From contig SKMM01000236.1 of NCBI GenBank assembly GCA_007121055.1, forward strand, positions 1 through 16,291: 16,291 nt of DNA. Reading direction: 5' to 3'. Position numbers and translations under genes: made by a program. Every line of letters starts with the position of its first letter. Position 1 is the stretch's first letter. Positions 7,861 to 14,753 of the stretch are shown here, piece after piece. The notes under the pieces were generated by a model. That model was not told the origin of the DNA, ran no database searches, and was given only the letters and a program-made list of their open reading frames with translations. Source of the DNA: Paracoccaceae bacterium. GTDB lineage: Bacteria; Pseudomonadota; Alphaproteobacteria; Rhodobacterales; Rhodobacteraceae.

Positions 7861-8103
7861 CTACAGCGCCACGTCGCGCGGGCGGGCCTCCATCCGGGGA
7901 AGATCGCCGCCGGGGAAGGCCAGCAGATGGTCGGCAAAGCTTTCGCGCCCCAGCGCGGCCTGCGAGACGAGGCGCTGGTATTCCTCGGCCGACAGCACCA
8001 CCACCGCGGGCTTGCCGCGGCGCGTCACCTGCTGCGGCCGGCCGGCCAGCGCCTCGGCCACCACCGCCGAAAATCGGTTCTTCGCATCTTGAAGCGTCCA
8101 CAT
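7861..8103 (-). CDS. Phd/YefM-type antitoxin
   Basis: Antitoxin partner of the downstream PIN toxin, 80 aa. The N-terminal part (WTLQDAKNRFSAVVAEA, residues 2-18), followed by PQQVTRRGKPAVVVLSAEEY, is the classic Phd/YefM DNA-binding and dimerisation domain. The C-terminal third (from about residue 48), which should wrap the toxin, is less conserved, as expected. The ATG at 8103 has AAAGGG 7 nt upstream. It precedes its toxin, the standard order, and should repress its own promoter, alone or with the toxin; tandem palindromes lie just upstream of the start. Confidence 0.93.
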   Translation of the reverse strand: MWTLQDAKNRFSAVVAEALAGRPQQVTRRGKPAVVVLSAEEYQRLVSQAALGRESFADHLLAFPGGDLPRMEARPRDVAL

Positions 8104-8115
8104 GGGCGGCCCTTT

Positions 8116-8135
8116 CTGGCTAGCCAGCTGGCCAG
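8116..8135 (-). promoter_or_regulatory. Tandem palindromes upstream of the antitoxin gene, candidate autoregulatory operator
   Basis: CTGGCTAGCCAG (8116-8127) is a perfect 12-bp palindrome, directly abutted by CTGGCCAG (8128-8135), a perfect 8-bp palindrome; both share CTGGC/GCCAG half-sites. They sit 12-32 nt before the antitoxin ATG, between its ribosome-binding site and a weak -10-like TATCTT (minus strand, 8137-8142). Phd/YefM antitoxins bind palindromes at this position, so an operator is the simplest reading. The promoter element itself is weakly supported. Confidence 0.65.
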
Positions 8136-8179
8136 CAAGATAGTCGCAGAGGCCCGCCCGGACAAGCCCGCCCGGCCCT

Positions 8180-9088
8180 TCAGGCGCCCTCGGTGAGCAG
8201 GCCGTAGTCCGCGGGCTGGCGGTGGAGCGCGAAGTTGAAGATGTTGGCCCGGATCTCGGCGCAGCGGTCGAGGTCGACGGTGGCGGTCACGACCTCGTCG
8301 CCCAGCGTCGTGGCCTGGGCCACGATCTCGCCGGTGGGGGCCACGATCAGGCTGCCGCCGATCAGGTCGCAGCCCTCCTCATGCCCGGCCTTGGCCACGC
8401 CCACGGCCCACAGGCCGTTCTGATAGGCGCCGGCCTGTAGCGACAGGGCGTTGTGGAAATACTGCAGATGGTCGTGTTCCGGCGCGGGCGGGTAGTGCAG
8501 CGGCGTGTTGTAGCCCAGCACCACCAGCTCGGCGCCCCCCAGCCCCAGCATCCGCCAGGTCTCGGGCCAGCGGCGGTCGTTGCAGATGCACATCCCCACC
8601 TTGCCGCCGAAGGCGTCGAAGACCGGAAAGCCGAGGTCGCCCTTCTCGAAATACCGTTTCTCGAGGTGCTGGAACGGGCGCCAGGGTTCGTGCCCGGCAT
8701 GGCCCGGCAGGTGGACCTTGCGGTATTTGCCAAGGATTTCGCCGTCCGGGCCCACGAGGATCGCGGTGTTGAAGTGCCGCCCCTCGGGGGTCAGCTCGCC
8801 ATAGCCGAGGTGGAAGCCGAGGCCGAGCCGCCGGGCCGCCTCGAACAGCGGCTGGGTGTCGGGGCCGGGCATGGCGGTCTCGAAGAAGGCGTCAATGGCC
8901 GCGGGCTCCTCCATCCACCAGCGCGGAAAGAAGGTCGTCAGCGCCAGCTCGGGGAACACCACCAGCGTGGCGCCGCGGGCGTGGGCCTCGTCCATCATCG
9001 CGACCATGCGGGCGACGGCCGAGGCGCGGGGCTCGTCCCGTGCGATGGGGCCCAGCTGGGCGGCGGCGACGATGAGGGAGCGGGTCAT
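8180..9088 (-). CDS. N-carbamoyl-D-amino-acid hydrolase (nitrilase superfamily)
   Basis: Cytoplasmic carbon-nitrogen hydrolase, 302 aa, predicted to cleave N-carbamoyl-D-amino acids to the D-amino acid, CO2 and ammonia. The nitrilase triad is present: E47 in VVFPELALTTFFPRW, K124 in GKYRKVHLPGH, C169 in CICNDRRWPE. The stretch LALTTFFPRW, the pair HLPGH/FQHLEKRYFE (H126, H141) and the NDRR arginines (R172, R173) match the Agrobacterium D-carbamoylase, where they lie around the substrate. IVAPTGEIVAQATTL and HRQPADYGLL also fit that enzyme. Length is the family norm. Its ATG overlaps the stop of the upstream M20 hydrolase gene by 4 nt (9085-9088), and it is the last gene of the lyase/carbamoylase operon. 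β-Ureidopropionase is a less likely alternative. The actual substrate may differ from hydantoin-derived amino acids, given the operon. Confidence 0.88.
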   Translation of the reverse strand: MTRSLIVAAAQLGPIARDEPRASAVARMVAMMDEAHARGATLVVFPELALTTFFPRWWMEEPAAIDAFFETAMPGPDTQPLFEAARRLGLGFHLGYGELTPEGRHFNTAILVGPDGEILGKYRKVHLPGHAGHEPWRPFQHLEKRYFEKGDLGFPVFDAFGGKVGMCICNDRRWPETWRMLGLGGAELVVLGYNTPLHYPPAPEHDHLQYFHNALSLQAGAYQNGLWAVGVAKAGHEEGCDLIGGSLIVAPTGEIVAQATTLGDEVVTATVDLDRCAEIRANIFNFALHRQPADYGLLTEGA

Positions 9089-10329
9089 GGCGTTCCTTCC
9101 AGCAGGTCCAGCGCGACATCGGCCAGCACCTGCGCGCCGGCCGCAAGCTGCGCGGGCTCGGTGTGTTCGGCGATGTTGTGGCTCAGCCCCGCCTGGGAGG
9201 GGACGAAGACCATCGCGGTGGGGCAGTTGGGCGCGAACATCTGCGCGTCATGGCCCGCGCCCGAGGGCATCCGGCCTGTGCGCAGGCCTCTCGCGCGGGC
9301 GGCGGTCTCGATGCGGGCCACGAGGGCGGGGTCGAAGGCCACGGGGGGGAAATCGGCAAGGCTGCGGGTCGACAGGGCGCAGCCTTCCTCCGCGGCGGCC
9401 ACCTCGGCCTCGGCCAGGAGCTGCGCGCGGGCGCGGGTCAGAGTGTCGGCGTCGGTGTGGCGCAGATCCACGGTCAGGCGGGCGGTTTCGGGGATGACAT
9501 TGGTCAGCCCGGGCGAGAGCTCCAGCACCCCCACCGTGGCCACCAGAGGCGGGCCGAAGGTCTGTGCCAGCGCCCGGGCGGCCAGCGTGATGCGCGCGGC
9601 CGCGAGGCCGGCGTCGCGGCGCAGGCCCATCGGCGTGGTGCCGGCGTGGTTGGACTGGCCGGCGATGGTCATCTCGGTCCAGCTGATCCCCTGCACGCCG
9701 GTGACGGCAGCGATGTCGAGCCCCTCGCGCTCCAGCACCGGGCCCTGTTCGATGTGCAGCTCCAGATAGGCCGCGGGGGTGGGGCCGGGACAGGGGGCGG
9801 GGCCGGAATGGCCGATGCGCGCAAGCTCGTCGCCCAGCACCGCGCCGTCGATGCCGCGCACCGCCAGCATGGCGCCAAGGTCCAGCGCGCCCTGATGCAC
9901 GCCCGAGCCCATCATGTCGGGGGCGAAGCGCGCGCCCTCCTCGTTGGTGAAGGCGGCGATGGCCAGGGGGCGGCGGGTGGTGAGGTCCGCATCGTTAAGC
10001 GCCTCGGCGATCTCCAGCCCCGCCACCACGCCCAGCGTGCCGTCATAAAGGCCCCCGGTGGCGACGCTGTCGATGTGGGAGCCGATCATGACCGGGGGGC
10101 CGTCCTCGCGCCCCTGGCGGGTGCCGGTGATGTTGCCGATGCGGTCGATGGTGACCGTCAGCCCCAGCGCCTGCATCTCGGCCACCAGATGGTCGCGGCC
10201 GGCGCGGTCGGCGTCGGTCAGCGCCAGCCGGCAGACCCCGCCGCCGGGCAGAGCGCCGATGCGGCCGAACCCCTCCAGCCGCGCCCTCAGCCGGGCGGGG
10301 TCGAGGCGCAGGGCAGCCGTGACGGTCAT
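9085..10329 (-). CDS. M20-family Zn-dependent N-carbamoyl-L-amino-acid / allantoate amidohydrolase
   Basis: Binuclear metal-dependent amidohydrolase, 414 aa, of the hydantoinase/carbamoylase branch of M20, expected to remove a carbamoyl (ureido) group from an amino acid or allantoate-like compound. The start is the ATG at 10329, which shares 4 nt with the stop of the lyase gene; a longer open frame upstream overlaps that gene. Metal-site motifs: GSHIDSVATGGLYDG (H85, D96), FTNEEGARF (E130 catalytic, E131 metal), LELHIEQGP (H192) and the C-terminal LSHNIAEHT. The lid domain contains SNHAGTTPMGLRRDA. These features separate it from ordinary M20 peptidases. L-Carbamoylase and allantoate amidohydrolase cannot be told apart by eye. 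In this operon it probably acts next to the diaminopropionate lyase, as ygeY lies next to ygeX in E. coli. Confidence 0.87.
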   Translation of the reverse strand: MTVTAALRLDPARLRARLEGFGRIGALPGGGVCRLALTDADRAGRDHLVAEMQALGLTVTIDRIGNITGTRQGREDGPPVMIGSHIDSVATGGLYDGTLGVVAGLEIAEALNDADLTTRRPLAIAAFTNEEGARFAPDMMGSGVHQGALDLGAMLAVRGIDGAVLGDELARIGHSGPAPCPGPTPAAYLELHIEQGPVLEREGLDIAAVTGVQGISWTEMTIAGQSNHAGTTPMGLRRDAGLAAARITLAARALAQTFGPPLVATVGVLELSPGLTNVIPETARLTVDLRHTDADTLTRARAQLLAEAEVAAAEEGCALSTRSLADFPPVAFDPALVARIETAARARGLRTGRMPSGAGHDAQMFAPNCPTAMVFVPSQAGLSHNIAEHTEPAQLAAGAQVLADVALDLLEGTP

Positions 10330-11546
10330 GCCGCCCCCCGGCGCACCGTCTCGGCATCCGCCCCCACGAGGTCGCGATAGAGCCCGGGGTCGGTGTCGCC
10401 CTCGGTGCCGAACACCAGCACCCGCGCGGCCCGGTCCAGCCCCAGCGCCGCGCGGGCCTGCCCGTCCTCCATGGCGAGCGCCAGTGCGGCGAGCCCCGCC
10501 ACGGCGGATTCGCCCGCCACCAGCGGCGGGTCGCCCTCCGGCCGGGCCAGCCGGCGCATCATTTCCACCGCCGCGGCGTCGGGGATGGCCATGACGGCGT
10601 CGCAGTGGTCCTTCAGCACCTCCCAGGCCAGCAGTGAGACCTCGCCGCAGGCCAGCCCCGCCATCAGCGTGTCGAGGTCGCCCTCCACCGCCACCGGTCG
10701 GCCGACGGCCAGGCTGTCGAGCCAGCAGGCCGAGCGGTCGGGGTCCGCGAGCACGATCCGCGGCCGCGCGGCGCCCCAGCGGCGCACGGCCTGGGCGGCG
10801 ACGGCGGCGGCCATGCCGCCCACCCCGGTCTGCAGGAAGATGTGGGTGGGGGGGCTGGGGAGCGCGTCGAAGGCCTCGGCCGCCATCAGCTCGTAGCCCT
10901 GCATCACGTCGCGGGGGATCTCGGTATAGCCGGGCCAGGACGTGTCGGAGACCACGACCCAGCCCTCGCGGGCGGCGGTGGCCTCGGCCTCGCGCACGCT
11001 GTCGTCGTAGTTGCCGGCCGTGCGGCGGACCTCGGCGCCAAAGGCCTCGATGGCGGTCTTGCGGCCCTCGGACACGGTGGCGTGGATGAAGATCACGCAG
11101 CGGCAGCCAAAGCGCTGCGCGCCCCAGGCAACCGAACGGCCGTGGTTGCCGTCGGTGGCGCAGCAGACGGTGAGGGCGGCGGCGATGTCCTTCAGCCGCC
11201 CCTCCAGCAGGTCCTCCATCGCGGCTCGCCGGCCGGCCTCGGCCGCGCGGCGCAGGATCACGCGGGCGACGGCATAGGCCCCGCCCAGGGCCTTGAAGCT
11301 GCCGAGGCCGAAACGGGGGGATTCGTCCTTGTAGTGGATCGCAGCGACCCCCAGCGCCCTGGCCAGCCCCGGCAGGGGCACCAGCGGCGTTGGTGCATAG
11401 CCCGGCCAGGAGGAGATGGCGGCGCGGGCGGCGGCGAGGCCCGCATCGCTGAGGATCGCGTCCTGCTCCGGGCGCCAGCGGGCCGTGGGGTCGGCCAAGG
11501 CATTGGGCAGGAGGGTGAAGGGGGCGGTGTCGGTGGGCGTGCTCAC
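10326..11546 (-). CDS. dpaL: Diaminopropionate ammonia-lyase (PLP fold type II)
   Basis: Cytoplasmic PLP enzyme, 406 aa, converting 2,3-diaminopropionate to pyruvate and two ammonia. The GTG start at 11546 is supported by GAGGA 6 nt upstream; the in-frame extension further upstream is non-coding intergenic DNA. Family motifs: KDESPRFGLGSFKALGGAYA, with the Schiff-base lysine at K85; ATDGNHGRSVAWGA with D132; DTSWPGYTEIP with D201; QTGVGGMAAAVAA, a Gly-rich cofactor-binding loop. K85, D132 and D201 correspond to the Lys and two Asp that in the E. coli enzyme (YgeX) are reported to act on the L- and D-isomers, so both isomers may be used. A Cys pair (C128, C129) precedes the DGNHG loop. First gene of a lyase/M20/nitrilase operon joined by 4-nt overlaps. 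Confidence 0.92.
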   Translation of the reverse strand: MSTPTDTAPFTLLPNALADPTARWRPEQDAILSDAGLAAARAAISSWPGYAPTPLVPLPGLARALGVAAIHYKDESPRFGLGSFKALGGAYAVARVILRRAAEAGRRAAMEDLLEGRLKDIAAALTVCCATDGNHGRSVAWGAQRFGCRCVIFIHATVSEGRKTAIEAFGAEVRRTAGNYDDSVREAEATAAREGWVVVSDTSWPGYTEIPRDVMQGYELMAAEAFDALPSPPTHIFLQTGVGGMAAAVAAQAVRRWGAARPRIVLADPDRSACWLDSLAVGRPVAVEGDLDTLMAGLACGEVSLLAWEVLKDHCDAVMAIPDAAAVEMMRRLARPEGDPPLVAGESAVAGLAALALAMEDGQARAALGLDRAARVLVFGTEGDTDPGLYRDLVGADAETVRRGAA

Positions 11547-11589
11547 GGTGCGTCCTCGGGAGTTCGGCCGCAGCGAGGGCGCGGCGGCC

Positions 11590-11617
11590 GGATAAGTCGA
11601 TGCCCGGCCCGGGCCAA
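11590..11617 (-). promoter_or_regulatory. dpaL: Weak candidate promoter for the lyase/carbamoylase operon
   Basis: On the minus strand TTGGCC (11612-11617) and TTATCC (11590-11595) are spaced by 16 nt, placing a start site some 35 nt before the GTG. A 10-bp palindrome GGCCCGGGCC (11606-11615) overlaps the upstream box and spacer and could be a repressor site. GC-rich DNA makes chance matches likely, so this is tentative. The rest of the 277-nt gap (11547-11823) shows no convincing open frame. Confidence 0.22.
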
Positions 11618-11694
11618 GCGGGCGGGTCGTCCCGCGAGCAGGTCGGGTCCACATCCCGCGCCGGTGCGGTGTTCCTTGCCGGGCGCGGCGGTCC

Positions 11695-11730
11695 CCCCCT
11701 TGCGTGACAGGGCACCGTTCCGCAAGGGGG
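11695..11730. promoter_or_regulatory. Perfect 10-bp inverted repeat between dctP1 and the lyase operon
   Basis: CCCCCTTGCG (11695-11704) and CGCAAGGGGG (11721-11730) are perfect inverse complements separated by 16 nt. It lies about 150 nt upstream of the lyase start and about 95 nt downstream of the dctP1 stop. It could be a transcription-factor site with half-sites roughly two and a half helical turns apart, or a large-loop hairpin involved in ending the TRAP transcript. No T tract is seen on either side. Which role applies cannot be decided from sequence. Confidence 0.45.
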
Positions 11731-11783
11731 TGCGCGGTTCGATTGGGCACCGGCCTGCCCGTGCCCGGGCCGAGGGACCGGGA

Positions 11784-11813
11784 CGCCCGCGAAGGGCGCG
11801 CGCCCCGCCGGGG
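11784..11813 (-). terminator. GC-rich palindrome cluster downstream of dctP1, possible terminator region
   Basis: Overlapping, mutually exclusive dyads lie 11-40 nt after the dctP1 stop: CGCCC/GGGCG (11784-11788 with 11794-11798), the perfect 12-bp palindrome GGGCGCGCGCCC (11794-11805) and CCCC-GCC-GGGG (11803-11813). On the minus strand no T run follows, so termination would have to be Rho-aided or hairpin-only. Strong GC bias makes short palindromes common, which lowers the weight of each one. Confidence 0.3.
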
Positions 11814-11823
11814 TTGCGGGGGA

Positions 11824-12867
11824 TCAGAACGCCCCGGCTTCCTCCTCGATCGAGGCGAGGAGCGCCTCCAGCATGGCCACGCCCTCGGCGCCGTAATCGG
11901 CCTCGATAAGGGCGCGGACGGCGGGCTGGGCGGCCTCGGCAAAGCGGGCCTGTTCCTCGGGGGTGATGACGTTGACCTCCATGCGCTCGGCCAGGCGGGG
12001 CAGGCCGCGGTCGGAGGCCTCGATCACCCGGCTCATGGCGCGGCCGGCCTCGCTCGCGACCTCGGAGGCCCAGTTCACCAGCGTGCGGTGCTCGTCCGAG
12101 AGGCCCGCGTGGAAGTCGGCGTTCATCGCCCAGATGTAGGGGGTGATGATGTGGTTGGTGACCGAGAGATAGCGCTGCACCTCGTCGAAGTTGGAAAACG
12201 CGATGATCGGGATCGGGTTCATCTGCCCGTCGGCGACGCCGGCCTGAAGCGCGGTGTAGACCTCGGCCCAAGCGAGCGCGGTGGGCTGGCCGCCGAGCGA
12301 CGAGATGATCGCCTCATGGGTGGGCAGGGTCATGGTGCGGATGCGCAGGCCGGCCATGTCCTCCACCGTCTCGATGGGGCGCTCGGAGTTGGTGAATGCG
12401 AAGAAGCCGCCTGAATCGATCAGGCCGAGGATCTTCAACTCTGTGTTGTCCTCGATGTCGGCGATGAACTTCTGGCCGAAGCTGCTGTCGGGTCGGATCA
12501 CGCGGCTGGCCACCCCGATGTTGGGAAAGGCGAAGGGGATGTCGAACACGCCCACCAGCGGATAATGCTGCGCGAAGCCACCCGACGAGGAAATTGTGCT
12601 TTCCACCAGCCCCAGCCGGACCTGTTCGATCACGTCGGCATCCTGGCCGAGCTGGCCGTTGGGAAAGAGCTCCACCTCGATCTCGCCGCCCGAGGCGCTT
12701 TCCACCAGCGACTTGAACACCGCGGCCATGGCGCCGGAGTGGCTGCCGAACGGGTCCTCGGGGTTGAGATGCGCCAGCCGGATGGTGACGTCCTGCGCGG
12801 CCGCCGGAAGCGCCAGCGTCAGGGCCAGCGCCGCGGAGAGGGCCGTGGTCTTGATGGGGAAGGTCAT
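11824..12867 (-). CDS. dctP: TRAP transporter substrate-binding protein DctP (Sec-exported)
   Basis: Periplasmic solute-binding subunit of a TRAP importer, 347 aa. A Sec signal peptide covers residues 1-24 (basic start, LSAALALTLAL core, PAAA-QD cleavage-like site). Family strings: TIRLAHLNPEDPFGSHSG, VELFPNGQLGQDADVIEQV, VFDIPFAFPN, GLRIRTM with R175 and R177 (the conserved carboxylate-binding Arg region), ALQAGVADGQMNP (207-217), and TNHIITPYIWAMN. The usual DGQENP-type motif reads DGQMNP here. Encoded 22 nt after dctM as the third gene of a dctQMP operon, so binding protein and permease are probably co-made. Ligand not predictable; a carboxylate is expected. Position just before the lyase/carbamoylase operon suggests it may supply that pathway. 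Confidence 0.93.
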   Translation of the reverse strand: MTFPIKTTALSAALALTLALPAAAQDVTIRLAHLNPEDPFGSHSGAMAAVFKSLVESASGGEIEVELFPNGQLGQDADVIEQVRLGLVESTISSSGGFAQHYPLVGVFDIPFAFPNIGVASRVIRPDSSFGQKFIADIEDNTELKILGLIDSGGFFAFTNSERPIETVEDMAGLRIRTMTLPTHEAIISSLGGQPTALAWAEVYTALQAGVADGQMNPIPIIAFSNFDEVQRYLSVTNHIITPYIWAMNADFHAGLSDEHRTLVNWASEVASEAGRAMSRVIEASDRGLPRLAERMEVNVITPEEQARFAEAAQPAVRALIEADYGAEGVAMLEALLASIEEEAGAF

Positions 12868-12889
12868 GGGGGGTCTCCTTTCAGGGGGG

Positions 12890-14173
12890 TCAGAAGCCCA
12901 GCAGGCGCGGGATGAACAGCGTCAGCCCGGGCCAGTAGGCGATGAGGATGAGGATGCCGATCTGGGCCACGATGAAGGGCCAGAGGTAGCGGGTGATGGC
13001 CTCGATCCGCTCGCCCGTGACCGAGGCGAGCACGAACAGGCAGGCGCCGACGGGCGGTGTCATGAGCGAGATGTTCAGCGCGAGGATGATCATGATACCG
13101 GCGTGCACCGGCTCCATCCCGATCAGCAGGGTCAGGGGCGCCAGCACCGGGGCGAGGATGATCAGCGTGGCGTTGATGTCCATCACCAGCCCGATGACCA
13201 GCAGCAGAACCAGGATCATGGCGATGACAACCTTGGGGTCCGAGGAGATCGCCAGCATCGCCCCGGCAATGGCCTGCGGCACCCGGTTGAAGGTCATCCA
13301 CCAGCCCAGCATCGCCGCCGAGGCGATGATCAGGAAGATCACCCCGGTCAGCAGCGTCGTGCGCACCGCGATTTCGTACAGGTCGCGCCAGCTCAGCGCG
13401 CGGTAGATCACGCCGCCGACGAACAGCGCATAGGCGACGGCGATGGCCGCGGCCTCGGTGGGGGTAACCCAGCCGCCGAGGATCGCGGCGAGGATGAACA
13501 CGGGCAGGAACAGCGCCAGCAGCCCTTCGCGGGCGGCCTTGGCGACGTTGCACAGGTGAAACCGCCCCTCGCCCGGGGGCAGGCGGTAGTGGCGGGCGGT
13601 GGCGGCGATGACGATCATGCAGACCGCGGCGATCAGCAGTCCCGGCAGGATGCCGGCCGCGAACAGCCCTGCGATGGAGACGCCCATGATCGAGCCGTAG
13701 ATGATCGCCAGCGTCGAGGGCGGGATGGTCGGCCCGATGATCGAGCCCGCCGCCGTCACCGCGCAGGCATAGGGCCCCGGATAGCCCGCCTTGCGCATCG
13801 CCGGTACCATGGTGTTGCCGAAGGCCGCCGCATCCGCCGTGGCCGAGCCGGTGAGGCCTGCGAACATCACCGAGGCCGCCATGTTGGAATGGGCCATCCC
13901 GCCCCGCATCCAGCCCACCAGCGCTTGCGCGAGCCGCACCAGCCCCTCGGTAATGCCGGACCGGTTCATGATCTCGCCCGCGAGGATGAAGAACGGCATG
14001 GCGAGGAACGGAAACAGGTCTAGCCCGGAAAACATCCGGTCCGGCGCCATCACCATGAACCGCGGGCCCATGTCCCAGATGCCGATCATGGCCGCGATGC
14101 CGATGGCGATGCCCACCGGCATCCCGAAGGCGATGAAGCCGAAGAACGCAAGCGGTACCAGTGCCATGCCCAT
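12890..14173 (-). CDS. dctM: TRAP transporter large permease DctM
   Basis: Large inner-membrane subunit that carries the Na+-coupled transport path, 427 aa, family-typical length with about a dozen hydrophobic segments. Seen: FFGFIAFGMPVGIAIGIAAM, LFPFLAMPFFILAGEIMNRS, ASVMFAGLTGSATADAAAFG (hairpin loop 1 region), PSTLAIIYGSIMGVSIAGLF, GWVTPTEAAAIAVAYALF, DINATLIILAPVLAPL and LNISLMTPPVGACLFVLA (C-terminal repeat). The ATG at 14173 overlaps the dctQ stop by one base (TGATG); a second ATG two codons in is possible. It pairs with the DctQ just upstream and the DctP just downstream. Confidence 0.95.
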   Translation of the reverse strand: MGMALVPLAFFGFIAFGMPVGIAIGIAAMIGIWDMGPRFMVMAPDRMFSGLDLFPFLAMPFFILAGEIMNRSGITEGLVRLAQALVGWMRGGMAHSNMAASVMFAGLTGSATADAAAFGNTMVPAMRKAGYPGPYACAVTAAGSIIGPTIPPSTLAIIYGSIMGVSIAGLFAAGILPGLLIAAVCMIVIAATARHYRLPPGEGRFHLCNVAKAAREGLLALFLPVFILAAILGGWVTPTEAAAIAVAYALFVGGVIYRALSWRDLYEIAVRTTLLTGVIFLIIASAAMLGWWMTFNRVPQAIAGAMLAISSDPKVVIAMILVLLLVIGLVMDINATLIILAPVLAPLTLLIGMEPVHAGIMIILALNISLMTPPVGACLFVLASVTGERIEAITRYLWPFIVAQIGILILIAYWPGLTLFIPRLLGF

Positions 14174-14718
14174 CAGCGTGCGGCCTCCTCGGGGGTGAGG
14201 CCGGCGATGGCGCTGCCGGTGGTCTCGGGCGGGCGGCGGCCCCAGAAATCCACGATGCCCATGAGCAGAAGCTGCACCGCCGCCAGCACCGCCGCGACCG
14301 GCACGGCGGCCACCGCATAGCCGCGCGGAAGACCGAACACCATCGTGGTGCGGTTCATTGCCCGCGCCACCATCCCGCTGCCGTAATAGGCGAGCACCAC
14401 GAAGAACCCGCAGCCGATCAGCGCAAAGGCCAGCGCCAGCCAGCGCCGCAGCCCGGGGCGGAAGCGCTCGAACAGGAATCCCACGCCGATGTGCTGGCGG
14501 TGGACCACCCCGCAGGATACCGCCAGCAGCGCGGTCCAGATCATCAGGTAGCGCGCCAGCTCCTCGGTGAAGGTGATCGAGATCGGCAGCACATAGCGCG
14601 ACAGCACCCCCAGCCAGACCGTCAGCACCAGCGCCACCAGAAGCGCCACGCAGGCCCGCTCCACCACCCAGTTCAGGCCGAGGCTGATCTTCTGTGCGCC
14701 CTGTGCCACCCGCTCCAC
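14173..14718 (-). CDS. dctQ: TRAP transporter small permease DctQ
   Basis: Small inner-membrane subunit with four predicted helices, 181 aa. Typical DctQ strings: VWLGVLSRYVL (helix 1 end), ITFTEELARYLMIWTALLAV (the conserved E-E-L-A-R-Y region), CGVVHRQHIGVGFL and a last helix AVPVAAVLAAVQLLL. The start is GTG at 14718, with GGAGG 7 nt upstream. First gene of the dctQMP operon; a 203-nt non-coding region with a dyad and hairpins separates it from the preceding TRAP gene. The C-terminal 25 residues are polar and extend into the cytoplasm. Confidence 0.92.
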   Translation of the reverse strand: MERVAQGAQKISLGLNWVVERACVALLVALVLTVWLGVLSRYVLPISITFTEELARYLMIWTALLAVSCGVVHRQHIGVGFLFERFRPGLRRWLALAFALIGCGFFVVLAYYGSGMVARAMNRTTMVFGLPRGYAVAAVPVAAVLAAVQLLLMGIVDFWGRRPPETTGSAIAGLTPEEAAR

Positions 14719-14753
14719 GCCGCGCCCTCCGTTGCCACCGGAACAGGCTGGAA

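Noticed and set aside
7854..7937. Longer start for the PIN toxin (28 extra residues)
   Set aside because: It lies inside the antitoxin coding region; PIN toxins begin a few residues before the first catalytic Asp, as with the ATG at 7853.
8152..8175. Direct repeat GCCCGCCCGG (8152-8161 and 8166-8175) between the antitoxin promoter and the carbamoylase stop
   Set aside because: Short, very GC-rich and only two copies; likely compositional chance.
10330..11715. Long minus-strand extension upstream of the M20 hydrolase (total 876 codons), as a possible fusion protein
   Set aside because: The extension is the wrong frame of the lyase gene and is Arg/Gly/Pro-rich; the hydrolase has a normal start in a 4-nt overlap with the lyase stop.
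11547..11942. In-frame N-terminal extension of the lyase
   Set aside because: It runs into the end of dctP1 and is Pro/Arg/Ser-rich; the GTG at 11546 has a good ribosome-binding site and gives the family length.
12596..14023. 475-codon + strand frame opposite dctP1 and dctM
   Set aside because: Asp/His/Gln/Arg-rich shadow with no motifs; the minus strand holds intact TRAP genes.
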